DNA of 64,000 bases from positions 16,823,664-16,887,663 of the forward strand of contig CM049315.1 in NCBI GenBank assembly GCA_026874595.1, read 5' to 3'. A program made the translations under genes and the position numbers. Below the pieces are notes generated by a model, which saw only the letters and a program-made list of their open reading frames with translations, was not told the origin of the DNA and did no database searches. Source of the DNA: Sipunculus nudus. Taxonomy: Eukaryota > Annelida > Sipuncula > Golfingiida > Sipunculidae. Shown here in pieces: positions 26,017 to 36,109 of the stretch. Within the stretch, counting starts at the first letter, position 1. Each line of letters opens with the position of its first letter.

Positions 26017-26197
26017 CGTATTACTTACAAAAAATAAGACCGGTTATTGGGCCAAGCCCATCTGCAGATGGGCCAGAAAGTGCATGGTATCAAATCCGTT
26101 ATTGGGCTGCCCATCTGCAGATGGGCAGCCCAATAGCGGATCCTAATATGGGCCAAGCCCATCGGCAGATGGGCCAGATCAGCAAACGGGCTCCAAC
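26017..26197 (-). repeat. Right TIR of the 1.6-kb transposon
   Basis: Reverse complement of the left TIR with a handful of substitutions; ends GGGCTCCAAC immediately before ATATATAATG. Confidence 0.9.
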
Positions 26198-26409
26198 ATA
26201 TATAATGTGAACTATTGATAATTTGTATCAATTTTCATTTACTTATTGATAATCGTATGTTGTATACATTTCTATTTAAATAAGGTAAAAAATTGTCCTT
26301 TTAATATTTACAATGATATCTGATCCAGATATATGTTACCATAGCAATTGCATTTATATCTTCAGGCTTGCATCACATGGTAACAATATTCACCCGATCG
26401 ATTGGCCGG

Positions 26410-26465
<56 letters not shown>

Positions 26466-27586
26466 TTAACATATCATTTTACCCCGATCAAGATATGTAA
26501 TAATAATTTTGTCTGAACATTGGCGTCATTGAGACATTCACACACATTTTTTTATGAATGTTAGAAAACGTTCTATACCATGAGACATATATTATATTAT
26601 AATTGTGTGGTCTCTTTAAACTTATGGATTACTTATATAGGTAAAAAGATGAACTGACCTTCAATATTTTAATTTTTTAGTCTAAAATGACATGTCTCTG
26701 TAATTAATATTTTGAAAAATATTCCTGTACTAAAAAATGGAGTTGTAACGTTAGAGTTGTTCTAATAAGTAACATTTAATGTTAAAAATAAAAAAAAAAA
26801 CAATATAAATATAATAACTTAAATACCTTATACACAGAATCATAATAACTACCAGTACAAACGGTTTGGGTTACATGTATGTTACCATAATGTTAGTATC
26901 AGACATGTTTGAATACACGATTTTATTTCCAAACGGGGATTATATTTACAATTCTAGATAGTAGTGTTTAAAAAAATCTAGGATTCCGTGCATATCCAGT
27001 AAAATAAGGACATTCATAGCGTCCGGGTGGTTAACTTGTCAAAATGTCCCGGAGTAGTAGTTAGTGAATTATTAAAGAAAATCTGAAAAAAATGCTAATA
27101 TATGCACCCGCTCTCGGTTCTCAGCCAAGACGAACGTCAGAATGGGCGATCGTTTGTTTTATCTGGTATATCAAAATAATAGCAATATCAACTACCGGTA
27201 TTGCTCAGATCTCACACTGCACTTTAATTATATATGTACATCCTGTGCTTCTAATTATCGTATTTACCTGCCCTGAGGAATTCATCCTGAACAATTAAAC
27301 AGTGAAAATGTGGCCTTCACGACAATCGGAAATCGGCAGTATCGGCGGTTCTGATTGTCCGGTCAAATTAGCACAATCGCTCACCACTTATTGCTAAAGA
27401 ATTATTTTCACTGCAGTTCATTTCATTAAAGTAAAAAAATTAAACTGAAAATCCTTAACTTAAATTCTACCCGAGAAAATATCAAAAGAGCCTCTTCCAT
27501 TAGAGAATATTCATTTTTTTTCACTGTATCTTTTTATCTTAGAACACCAAATAAATAAATAAAGTGTCAAAACCTATGTTTACATG

Positions 27587-27592
27587 ATCAGC
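27587..27592. other. Left target-site duplication ATCAGC
   Basis: ATCAGC immediately before TACGGAAG; identical to 49707-49712. Confidence 0.85.
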
Positions 27593-27640
27593 TACGGAAG
27601 CGTATTGCTGCCACCTAGTAAAAGAAAAATAAATTATTTA
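27593..27640 (+). repeat. Left terminal inverted repeat, unique part
   Basis: Starts TACGGAAGCGTATTGCTGCC and ends AAATTATTTA where the 21-bp array begins. It pairs with 49659-49706, with a single A/G difference (CTAG here, CTGG in the complement of the right end). Confidence 0.9.
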
Positions 27641-27937
27641 TCTCGTACGTACGACATACTATCTCGTACGTACGACATACTATCTCGTACGTACGACATA
27701 CTATCTCGTACGTACGACATATTATCTCGTACGTACGACATACTATCTCGTATGTACGACATACTATCTCGTACGTACGACATATTATCTCGTATGTACG
27801 ACATACTATCTCGTACGTACGACATACTATCTCGTACGTACGACATACTATCTCGTATGTACGACATACCTTCTCGTACGTACGACATATTATCTCGTAC
27901 GTACGACATACTATTTCGTACGTACGACATATTATCA
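27641..27937 (+). repeat. Left subterminal array, 14 x 21 bp
   Basis: Fourteen units of 21 bp, each with the self-complementary core CGTACGTACG followed by ACATACTATCT-type sequence. Variation is mostly C to T at CpG, giving CGTATGTACG in three units, and C to T in ACATATTATCT. There are no spacers, so it is not a CRISPR. All the long frames across it (such as repeated SRTYDIL) are artefacts of a unit divisible by three. It is inverted relative to the right-hand array and likely forms transposase-binding sites (inference). Confidence 0.95.
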
Positions 27938-27939
27938 TA

Positions 27940-28783
27940 AATAGAGCTACAGATTAAACAACCATGCAACACACCCACACACACACACACATACATATAT
28001 ACATATATATATGTATATCTATTTGCCAGGAGCACAGCTGTGTTATTGTCTCTAGTGGGGCATTCTTGAGCTGGTAGAGAAAATATAATTAATGTGGAAA
28101 TAAATTTGGAAACGATACCATGATTGAATACAAGTGAAATTGTTCACCTGTGTCAAACGTGACGAAACAGCTGTCCGGGATGAAAAAAAATCGGTTTAAA
28201 TTAATGAGGTGACTTCAAGAAAGCACTCAATTAATTCCTAGGATAAACATGTACATAATAATTCATGAATATTCATGCAGCCCTTCCTGAGATAATCTGT
28301 ATATTGCGTCTGAATTAGGTAAACGAGTCTTATTTGGGTTTGCGAATTAATATGCCAGAACCAGTTGTAAAAAAATGGCCGAACAGATATGCATTGAACA
28401 GGGGTATAGTTCTCACCGCGCAGTCTTACTGGGTTCTTAAAATTTCCACATTTTTAGGCCCCAGGATATGCACTCTCAGTGTGTACTCTCCAGCTACCAT
28501 GCTCAGGTCACAAGAGTCTTTCACTCTAGTCATTCATTGTGTTAGAACTGCTGAATATGGCAACAGATGTTTTATTTGGAGAGCAACTGACCTTTTGAAC
28601 AACCATATTAGACAGTCCAGTTCGGCTGGAAATTTTGAATGTTCTCATACGAGTCTTTATACTAGTGTTTTTTTAACGTTTTTGAACAGTATTCTGCTTT
28701 ACGCCCCTTTTCTATATAAAGGGCTTTTGAACTTTCTTGATTTATGAAATAAAGAGTAAAAGATTGCTTTATATATATATATG

Positions 28784-28785
<2 letters not shown>
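27940..28785. other. Inner left flank of the giant element; no recognised gene
   Basis: Begins with a (CA)n run at 27970-27990. A 137-codon frame at 28334-28747 (MGLRINMPEPVVKKWPNRYA...) resembles no family I know and lacks supporting splice sites. AATAAAG occurs at 28748-28754 just after its stop. I leave it uncalled. Confidence 0.35.
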
Positions 28786-28874
<89 letters not shown>

Positions 28875-28880
28875 GAGAGA
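28785..28880. repeat. (CT)n(AT)n(AG)n hairpin-forming microsatellite
   Basis: A CT run at 28785-28802, an AT run to 28834 and an AG run to about 28880 make one compound tract. The CT and AG arms are complementary, so the whole can fold into a single long hairpin. Confidence 0.9.
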
Positions 28881-28969
28881 GAAGGAAGAGTTACTCTTCG
28901 TTGTAAAGTGCTCTATGGCCTACAGACTAGGCCAGAGCGATATAACACTGAAGAAAAACAACACTGTAA

Positions 28970-29017
28970 ATTCACAACAGTCTGTTTCACGGGATGCGAC
29001 CCGATCATCAGGTGAAT
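28970..29017 (-). ncRNA. Type I hammerhead ribozyme, minus strand
   Basis: Exact reverse-complement counterpart of 29034-29081, with the same stem I, CTGATGA core, stem II, GAAA and GTT triplet. Predicted cleavage lies between 28976 and 28975 on the minus strand. Because the two ribozymes face each other across 16 bp, a transcript through both could fold either into one long hairpin or into one active ribozyme. Confidence 0.82.
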
Positions 29018-29033
29018 ATTAGATTCTAACCAC

Positions 29034-29081
29034 ATTCACCTGATGATCGGGTCGCATCCCGTGAAACAGACTGTTGTGAAT
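29034..29081 (+). ncRNA. Type I hammerhead ribozyme, plus strand
   Basis: All core parts are present in order. Stem I 5' strand ATTCAC (29034-29039) leads to CTGATGA (29040-29046). Stem II is CGGG (29048-29051) paired with CCCG (29058-29061) around a six-base loop. GAAA follows (29063-29066). A three-pair stem III (ACA with TGT, GAC loop) leads to the cleavage triplet GTT (29073-29075). Stem I 3' strand GTGAAT (29076-29081) pairs perfectly with ATTCAC. Predicted cleavage follows 29075. The 10.1/11.1 position at the base of stem II would be U-U rather than the usual G-C, and the triplet is GUU rather than GUC; both may slow cleavage. The very short stem III is typical of retroelement hammerheads. 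Confidence 0.85.
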
Positions 29082-29102
29082 TTACAGTGTTGTATTTCTT
29101 CA

Positions 29103-29103
29103 G

Positions 29104-29169
<66 letters not shown>

Positions 29170-29175
29170 TATATG

Positions 29176-29224
<49 letters not shown>
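29103..29224. repeat. (AT)n microsatellite, imperfect
   Basis: About 120 bp of AT repeat with a few interruptions (TATAATATAT, ATGTATATACATAT). Confidence 0.95.
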
Positions 29225-29228
<4 letters not shown>

Positions 29229-30253
29229 TGCTCGCCATCTTCCGATCTGACCCATCTTAAGATGGCCTATTTACCGATCCCCAATGTCTGTAGGTCTCAA
29301 CTTGGCACAGGCCAATCTACCGGAGATTCATATACTCTTATTAATAGTTATACAATAATGTATTGTTAATTTATTAAATATTACTACATTATATCATTAT
29401 ATTTTATAGAATTTTATCATATCAACAGTAAAAACAGATAAAAAATATAATAGTTTAATATGACCAAATACAATATTTAAGATATAAAACCACGAAAGGT
29501 TTAAGACTTTCCAATCATCAACTAAATGGTACATTAGCCTTTGATAAAATATCTAACTATTATATCATTAACTTCAACGACGAAATTAAGAAATAAATTA
29601 TCAAGCTAGTCTACGTCACAATTTAGACGGGTTAATTACAAGTGGAATTTAGGACAGTCGATCCAATAAACATGTAGGTGTTTATCGGTAGATCAGGGAA
29701 TCACTAAAATATACAATATCGATATTACACGGGGATCATAGATGAAAATTTATTTAATCCTTTATTTTCTGTTTTGTTTATTCTGAGCTGTATGCATGCA
29801 TCGGTTTAGATCATGAACAGATATTAGGTCTGACACATCTGATGATCAAGGAGTTAATATATTCTACATTTTGTAAGTGAAAAATAAATCCGTCCATGAA
29901 AAGGGAAAAGATTTTCATAAAACCGCAAAAAGGAGATGTTACCATAGAAATGCGAAAGTAGAATTGTGCAGAAAGACTGGTATGAACCCTATCAACCACT
30001 GTTCAGAAATGCTGAATCACAGAATTGCTAAGCCTATATTATGTGTTTTCGTAACATCGTAACTCGTTTTGATACTTTCTTACCTGGCTTTGTTGTCGTG
30101 GAATAAATTAAAATATTTATATGAACCTTCTTATTATGGGGCAGCTTATTGTTTTTAGAGGAAGAACAGGACTGGGCATATATACCTTCATGAATTTTTC
30201 AGCAATGATCTACCAAGGGTACCGAACTCTTCAAAGTGTGTATCCGCTGAGTG

Positions 30254-30257
<4 letters not shown>
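29225..30257. other. No recognised gene
   Basis: The first 100 bp contain CCATCTTCCGATCTGACCCA and CATCTTAAGATGG, loosely reminiscent of the hairpin ends of the 1.6-kb TIR element and likewise next to an AT run; too diverged to call. Two short frames at 29811-30062 overlap on opposite strands and have no recognisable content. Confidence 0.35.

Positions 30258-30296
<39 letters not shown>
30258..30296. repeat. (AT)n microsatellite
   Basis: About 39 bp of AT dinucleotide, with a G run shortly after at 30336-30344. Confidence 0.9.
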
Positions 30297-30299
<3 letters not shown>

Positions 30300-30499
30300 G
30301 CGAGTGTTTGCATGTGGGTGGGTGTGGATGTGGAGGGGGGGGGTTACTCACTCTAGGCATTTTTAAGTTCCGAAGTCCGAGGCCTGTATGTTAAAATGCC
30401 TGCAGAGACATGCAGGACTGTGATAAAAAAGCCCGATTTAATCGGACTCTTTTTTTAACGGGAATCATGACCATGCCAGTTGAGCTGGGAGCAAGTCCA

Positions 30500-30545
30500 T
30501 TTATATCCGGAAGTCTTGACGTAGGACACGAAGAGAGCGGGAGCA
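30500..30545 (+). promoter_or_regulatory. Probable promoter-proximal region of the HECT gene
   Basis: An Ets/GABP-like CCGGAAGT at 30507-30514 and a CRE-like TGACGTA at 30517-30523 lie 22-40 bp before the first ATG. No TATA box is evident. The transcription start is not determined. Confidence 0.4.
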
Positions 30546-30570
30546 ATGTCGACATCTGACGCTGAGCAAA
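30546..30570 (+). CDS. HECT E3 ligase gene, coding exon 1
   Basis: ATG at 30546 followed by eight codons (MSTSDAEQ) and one extra base, ending at a strong donor (AAA/GTAAGT, GT at 30571). The phase-1 end joins exactly in frame with exon 2. The short first exon and exact phase match support the start. Intron 1 is about 5.46 kb. Confidence 0.8.
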
Positions 30571-32667
30571 GTAAGTGTAACGCTACACTGTTGTTTTCTG
30601 CTACTTATGTAAGTCATATGTTATGTATAGTTCAAAGTGTTAACATTTTTAGTTAATCGCTACTTCTGGGGACCGGCTTTCCAAACTTTGGTTGATTCTT
30701 TATAACTGGTATTTGTTTTTTATCATCAAATCAGTATCATGGCATTAATGGGGAATAATGCATGGTAAACCTGAGTGATAAACCATTTAGCAAAGCACCA
30801 CAGGCGTAAAATGAAATTACTTCAACCGAAAGGTAACCTTTAATCGTTTTCAGCACAGCTGACATCCAGCCAGACATTTATCAGAATCATTAAATGTAGT
30901 AATGATTGTAACTTTAGTTCATACATTTACTGATTTAGGTATGAACAAAACCATTTGGCATATTGGCACTTACTGTTATTACTGGAAACTAGGTTTCACT
31001 TGTATTAATTTTCAGATTACTAAGTTTTCTCTTTAAATGTGTTGCAGTCAATTTGAAATTTATTATTTAATCATTAGTTACCAATGACTGTTCCTTTTTC
31101 TGATGTTGCATAGCCTGATTATTTACAGTTGTCTCCAGTTGAGCAGATATTCTTAAAATTAGTTTTTCTTTATTTTGAACTATCTAGGGCTTCTTGGCTG
31201 ATGGACAAATTATATGATTGGGTCAGTCATGGACTTAAATTGCACAGACCGCCCTGATCTATGTGCAGGAGGTCACTCAGGATAAATTGTTCATGAAGGT
31301 AATGGGGATATATTCGAATTGTCTTTAAAGCTACACAAAGTAACATGAGTTTGGCATAAAATTTGAAAAACGACTTAGACTAAGTTAGAGTCAGATAACA
31401 GCCATTTCACCTTTAAAGAAAGAAATTTCACTTCATGAATAAAATAAGGCATAGAAAATGGGGGCTCAGTGTCATGTTTTTGCACTTTCCCCTGCAGAGT
31501 AAGTTGGTGTCAAAAAAGGGTCTCAGTAATTGTCATTACAACCTGAGGACACTGTTTTGCTCAAGACCAGGGTGAAAATACCTGTTTACATTTTTTTTTC
31601 TGGATTCTGGTGCAGTAAGTAACTAATTATATGCAGGATATCTTTTATAATATAGCAGCCCTTCATACCCTTACAGTTAGAGGGTTCCATTTGTGAGTGT
31701 GAGGGGGTAGGCCTTAAGGGCCACTATACATGAAATGATGGGCCTTTTTCATATATGAGTGGGTTCTATTTGATACTCAAAAAAAGCCAAAGCCACACAG
31801 AAAAAGCATAATTTAAATGCCATGTGCTTTTTGTCAGCAATTTATTAGAATAAACTCTTTAACAAAATCAAATTTACATAGTTGACACTGTGGAAGTCAC
31901 TGTGTGACAACCAAGGAAGTTTATTTAACACAAATTATAGCAATATTTCTATAGCCTTAAATGTTTTTCAACATTTGTACATAAAATGTTGAGCTCTGGA
32001 CTACCTTGTAGATATTTTGATTCTTAGGATGGATTGAAAATGGAATTATATTTAAACTTTACCCTAGTAACCCAAGCAGTATAAGGGTAAACAAGCAGCC
32101 TGGAACATGTAGACTGGCTGAAGTATTTTCTAACTAAAGCCTTCAGTCTATTGAAACTAAATGAGTAACTCTATAATAATTGTTCATGTTTTTATCTGAA
32201 AAAAAACCCATGAAAGCCTTTTCTTGTAAACATGATAAATATCACATAAATGTAATGTATAATAAAATTGAATGCCTGTATTCTCCTTGCTTCCTTACAA
32301 AGTAATTGAAGAAGTACAGGTACAAGTACCTGGCCCCAACCCTGTAAACAACACTCATTAACTGCTTCGGCAACCAACAGTTGACCCTGTATTCCAGTAT
32401 GAAAAACTTCTTCAATACAAAAGTTACATGATATCATATGTAATCATATAGAACTTCTAAGTCTGTTGGTGAAATACTTGACTGTAAACCTTATAAATGT
32501 CATTATTGTTTCTATATGCAGTGGATTTATATATAACTTTTCATTGCTGCTTATTCATCAGACGGTTTCAGACACAATCCTGTAACAAGTAATTGCTGAT
32601 GTTCTCACCAGCCTAAATGGATGTTTGAGACGGTCTGCTTTTTAATGAAGGCCTGCCTTTTATATCC

Positions 32668-33624
32668 TCAAGGGGTCCAATCACCTATAGACTAAAGGTT
32701 ATCCCTTGAAGCTTTCATAAAAATAGGCCAGATAACATGAATATCAACGCACAAAGGTCACTTGTTTTGTTTATATTAGAATGTTTATAATATGTTGGGG
32801 CCCTCAAAAGTTAAACAAATTCAACAAGGACCTCTTGCAGCAAGTTAGATATGCCAGAGCTTTGCAAATGTCTTTTTGCAACAAGTGACCTTTCTACCTC
32901 CACATATATGCAACCTACCTCCTTATGTTACATGTCTTTCCTGTTTGTCACCATTGCTATGTTTACAAACATGTTGTTGATAAACAAGTTCAGACAACCT
33001 TTACAAAGGCCTTATAAGAACTTTTCACAACCAAAATTACCTTTAGATCATTAATATATACATTCAAGAAGCCAGAAATCACATAAATTCTTTTTCAAAA
33101 GGTAGGTGATTGGGCACCTTTAAATTAAATTATTCATGAGAAAAATTTAAGAAACATAATCAGGAGCAATATTATGCCTATTTCACACTATCAGTGCACT
33201 TTTGCTTCATACAAAAGTTTCCAAGCAAAACCATTCCAGGACACAGTCTCAGGACCTCGCATACATCTGTTTAACAAAGTTGTTTTAAATCTGCCTGTTG
33301 GTAAACATAGTCCAACCATGTGTGTCTGTTTACCAGAGGTCCAGTTGTGAGATCCAACATGATGTTTTGGCCAGCAGAAACATGTATTACAATTATGGGC
33401 TAGGTCAGCCAGGGCATTTCCTGATTGACACGTGTTGTGGCTCCGCAATGCACATGACCCCACATGCTGTGTTTAAGTTGACACCTGTGATCGCGGCTGT
33501 ACCACTGTTTTTAACTTGTTTGCATGAGTAAGCAAATGATTTCAAGGCAATATTTTGGCAGGTACAAGTGAAGAAGCTACTTTTCATGGTACTTCAACAT
33601 GGGCTGAAGGTGATTGGGCCCTTT
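32668..33624. mobile_element. Dispersed element with CCAATCACCT-type ends
   Basis: The left end AAGGGGTCCAATCACCTATA and the right end AAGGTGATTGGGCCCTTT (33607-33624) are imperfect inverted repeats. A further GTAGGTGATTGGGCACCTTT lies in the middle (33101-33120), so two units may be joined. The left half matches 53840-54150 and the right half matches the reverse complement of 62777-63262. It has no recognisable coding capacity. Confidence 0.6.
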
Positions 33625-35539
33625 AAACTAATTTATAGTCTTTATGTCCTAACCATTTGCTTACGTTTTCCCTTATCTCATCATCAGTCATTTTGTTCTC
33701 ATGTAGTTTTAATTACTTTACATAAGCAGCAAATGCCTCAAATGCCTTTACCGTCTCCTTATCTCATTTTGTCCATTTTCTGGATTTTGGTCCCTTTGAC
33801 TTCTTCTGGCAATGGGCAAACAGGCCTTTCTGTGCCTGCATTCTTTCTAAATTTTGTTTCTAAATTATTGTTTTTTTTTCTTTTATCACTTTATTTTACA
33901 TTCTTTTTCTCTTCTTAATGTCATTCATATTCTATGTCTTAATGTCAGTACAGTAACTGATAATTTCCAATGTGGAATTCAAATTATGTATGTCCCTAAT
34001 GTAGAGCACTTTCTCTGCTTAACCCAATATAGGCTATAAGCAACACAGGCATACAAGTACAATCGTGAAAGGCCATTCAGACATTTAGTGGAATGATCCC
34101 ATCTACAAAACACACAGAAACAATGTGCTTAGTGCTAAGTACACTTTAAGTCAGTAAGGTTAAAAAATGGAATATGTAAGAATATGAATTTGTTAATCTA
34201 CATATAACAGGAGATGTAACAAAAATATATCACCGTCGCCTTTTGTAAAACATTCAGATTTCCTGTGGGTTTTTTTTTTTTAAATAAATCTTGCAGTGCC
34301 CCCCAAAAATCATTCAGACCTAGATGTATAATTAAATTTTCTAGAATAAATAAGTACAAATAAGGCCACAAGTTTTAAATATATTATATTTCAAACACAC
34401 TAAAACTGTTATTTCTTTCTATTTATTAAGGTATGTGTAAATCACATTTATCAAAAACAAAAGATTTTATGCAAACTGATAAATATCCTGACTAGGTACT
34501 GATCTCTCATCACAGTTCAAGAGAATGTATAAACTTACTTTAGTAAGAATGGTGGTGACAGTTTGTGTAACATAATAGTTGTTTAGCATATAATTCACAT
34601 GCCAATTATCACAGTCTACTTTATTTCAGTGACAGCTTTTCCCTTTACTCACACATTGATACACAGAATTTTACTTGTTCTGTTCAGTTCTGTTTGACCA
34701 GACCTTAATATGGAGGTGACCATTTTAATCCCCAATGCAAAGAACTTTATGTATATTATTAATGTAAATTTCCTGTTTACATTTATTGGTAAATCCATTG
34801 CAATACATATTGACAAATGCTCAATCACATTTTTATTTACAGTTCACACTTTTTATTCTAGACCCAGTTTAAGGTTACTGTAGAAAAACTAGACTGAAAA
34901 TTCAAAGTGCAGGTGACCAAAAATATCACAAAATTAAAATCCATGGTCCATTTTTGATCACAGACTGCCCACAGGACTTGAACTTTGTTTTTGCAAGATA
35001 AATATTTCCTCATAAGCAGTGGATATCATACTGGATGATTAATTTGGAATAGGTTAATGTTCAATGAAATGCCTGGTAAAAATTTAATAAACCTTAGAGG
35101 GGACTACCATTATGGTAAAAAGACACAGGGAAAATATATTGTTAGGCTAATTTTTGTCACTGAAACTGGAGATTTCATTACAACTTATGTTTATGCATTT
35201 TACAGATAATTTTTATGAGAGCAGACAAGGCATATTTGCCATTTCTTTTTAGTACACATTCAAGGTGTTTTAATGACTGGTTACCCTTCAGTGTGAAAGG
35301 GCCCTAATATGTTAAACAATTTAAATAGAAATTTTGCATTCATTAAAATTTTACAGAATTCAGCTGAGTGCTTTGGCCCATGGGACCCTTGTTAATGCTG
35401 TGTGAATAATTTTTGTCATCCTTCAAGTATTTTCAATACTGACTGCATTAGCTGAATTTAGAATCATTGCACATCTCCCAGTCAGTTTCTTTCCTATCCC
35501 CATTCCCTATCAACAGAGCCCGGGAGAAAACATGGTCAA

Positions 35540-35960
35540 AATATTTATTAATCTATGTGCACAGATTACTAATCCATGCGCATGAACTACTTAGCCCTGG
35601 GCACAAATTACTGATCCCTGGATATTGATTACTAATCTGTGCACATGAAATACTAATCCATGCGCACTGGTTAATAATAGGTCTGCCTATAGGTCTGCCA
35701 TCTTGTATGGCCTTGATTTAGTAATCCATGCACACCAGTTAGTAATCTGTGTGCACAAAATACTTATCCGTGCTCATAGATTGTTAATAGGTCTGTCTAA
35801 AGGTCCGCCATCTTGTTTATCCCTGTGCATGGATTACTTATCTGTGGCAACAGATCAGTAATCCATGCCCACGGATTTGCAATTTTTGCTCAGGGATTTG
35901 TAGTTCATGCTCATGGATTACTAATCCTTGTGCACAGATTAGTAATCCGTAGCTTATCAT
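35540..35960. repeat. Degenerate tandem array upstream of HECT exon 2
   Basis: Units of about 22-24 bp on the theme ACTAATCCATGCGCACAGATT recur at least a dozen times. A longer block, TAATAGGTCTGCCTATAGGTCTGCCATCTTGT, occurs twice about 130 bp apart (near 35668 and 35786). The array ends about 70 bp before the exon 2 acceptor. Confidence 0.75.
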
Positions 35961-36029
35961 CTGTGTGCACGAAAAATATGCATATTTCCAGATAAGGTAA
36001 CAACCCGGTTTTTTTCTCTTGACTTGTAG

Positions 36030-36109
36030 GAAGTATGGAAACCCTGTCCTCTTTTCTTAAAGAGCGGGCTGTCCCTGATGATGTTATTACTCGTATGAAG
36101 AATGACAAG
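36030..36109 (+). CDS. HECT E3 ligase gene, coding exon 2
   Basis: An 80-bp exon between a pyrimidine-rich acceptor (TTTTTTCTCTTGACTTGTAG) and a donor AAG/GTAATG. Joined to exon 1 it reads RSMETLSSFLKERAVPDD and then VITRMKNDK, the first helices of a SAM-like N-terminal domain that continues directly into exon 3. The phases match on both sides. Confidence 0.82.

Larger units (their letters stand above)
24579..26197. mobile_element. 1.6-kb DNA transposon with ~180-bp terminal inverted repeats
   Basis: The ends are GTTGGAGCCC and GGGCTCCAAC. The left TIR runs 24579-24760 and the right 26017-26197, differing at roughly eight to ten places. Each TIR contains repeated GCCCATCTGCAGATGGGC palindromes, so each end can fold on itself. 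It sits inside an AT run; copy 1 of the duplicated segment shows the uninterrupted site near 20185, which confirms insertion. The exact target duplication is masked by the AT repeat; TA or a longer AT duplication are both possible. No transposase is recognisable, so the element is probably non-autonomous. One exon-like frame lies inside (25736-25975, minus). Confidence 0.9.
24246..27592. repeat. Duplicated segment, copy 2 left part (interrupted twice)
   Basis: Equivalent to 19866-21525 but broken by the TIR element at 24579-26197 and ended by the giant element at 27593. It starts with the same LINE 3' tail (GAGGAAATAAAG then ATC repeats at 24408-24450). An (AT)n tract at 26415-26460 is expanded relative to copy 1. 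Confidence 0.85.
28882..29102. mobile_element. Retrozyme/Penelope-LTR-like element with inverted hammerhead ends
   Basis: A short body at 28882-28945 (GGAAGAGTTACTC, AAAGTGCTCTATGGCC) is followed by two 69-bp arms in inverted orientation, 28949-29017 and 29034-29102, with one mismatch and a 16-bp spacer. Each arm holds one hammerhead motif. The body is related to 50241-50275 (GAAGGTAGTGTTACCCTCCG). It is flanked by (AT)n. No protein is encoded. The placement next to AT tracts and the hammerheads resemble small retrozymes and Penelope-like LTRs described in metazoans; which of the two applies is unclear. Confidence 0.7.
30571..36029 (+). other. Intron 1 of the HECT gene, repeat-rich
   Basis: It contains a dispersed element at 32668-33624 (related copies at 53840-54150 and 62777-63262) and a degenerate tandem array at 35540-35960. 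No additional coding exon was found; the frames at 32851, 33298 and 33568 fall in or near the repeats. Confidence 0.6.

Noticed and set aside
27641-27937. CRISPR array or long repetitive protein
   Set aside because: The 21-bp units are directly adjacent without spacers, the genome is eukaryotic, and the open frames on both strands follow from a unit length divisible by three.
28334-28747. 137-codon frame as a gene of the giant element
   Set aside because: No recognisable domain, no splice-site support and ordinary AT-rich composition; kept only as a note.
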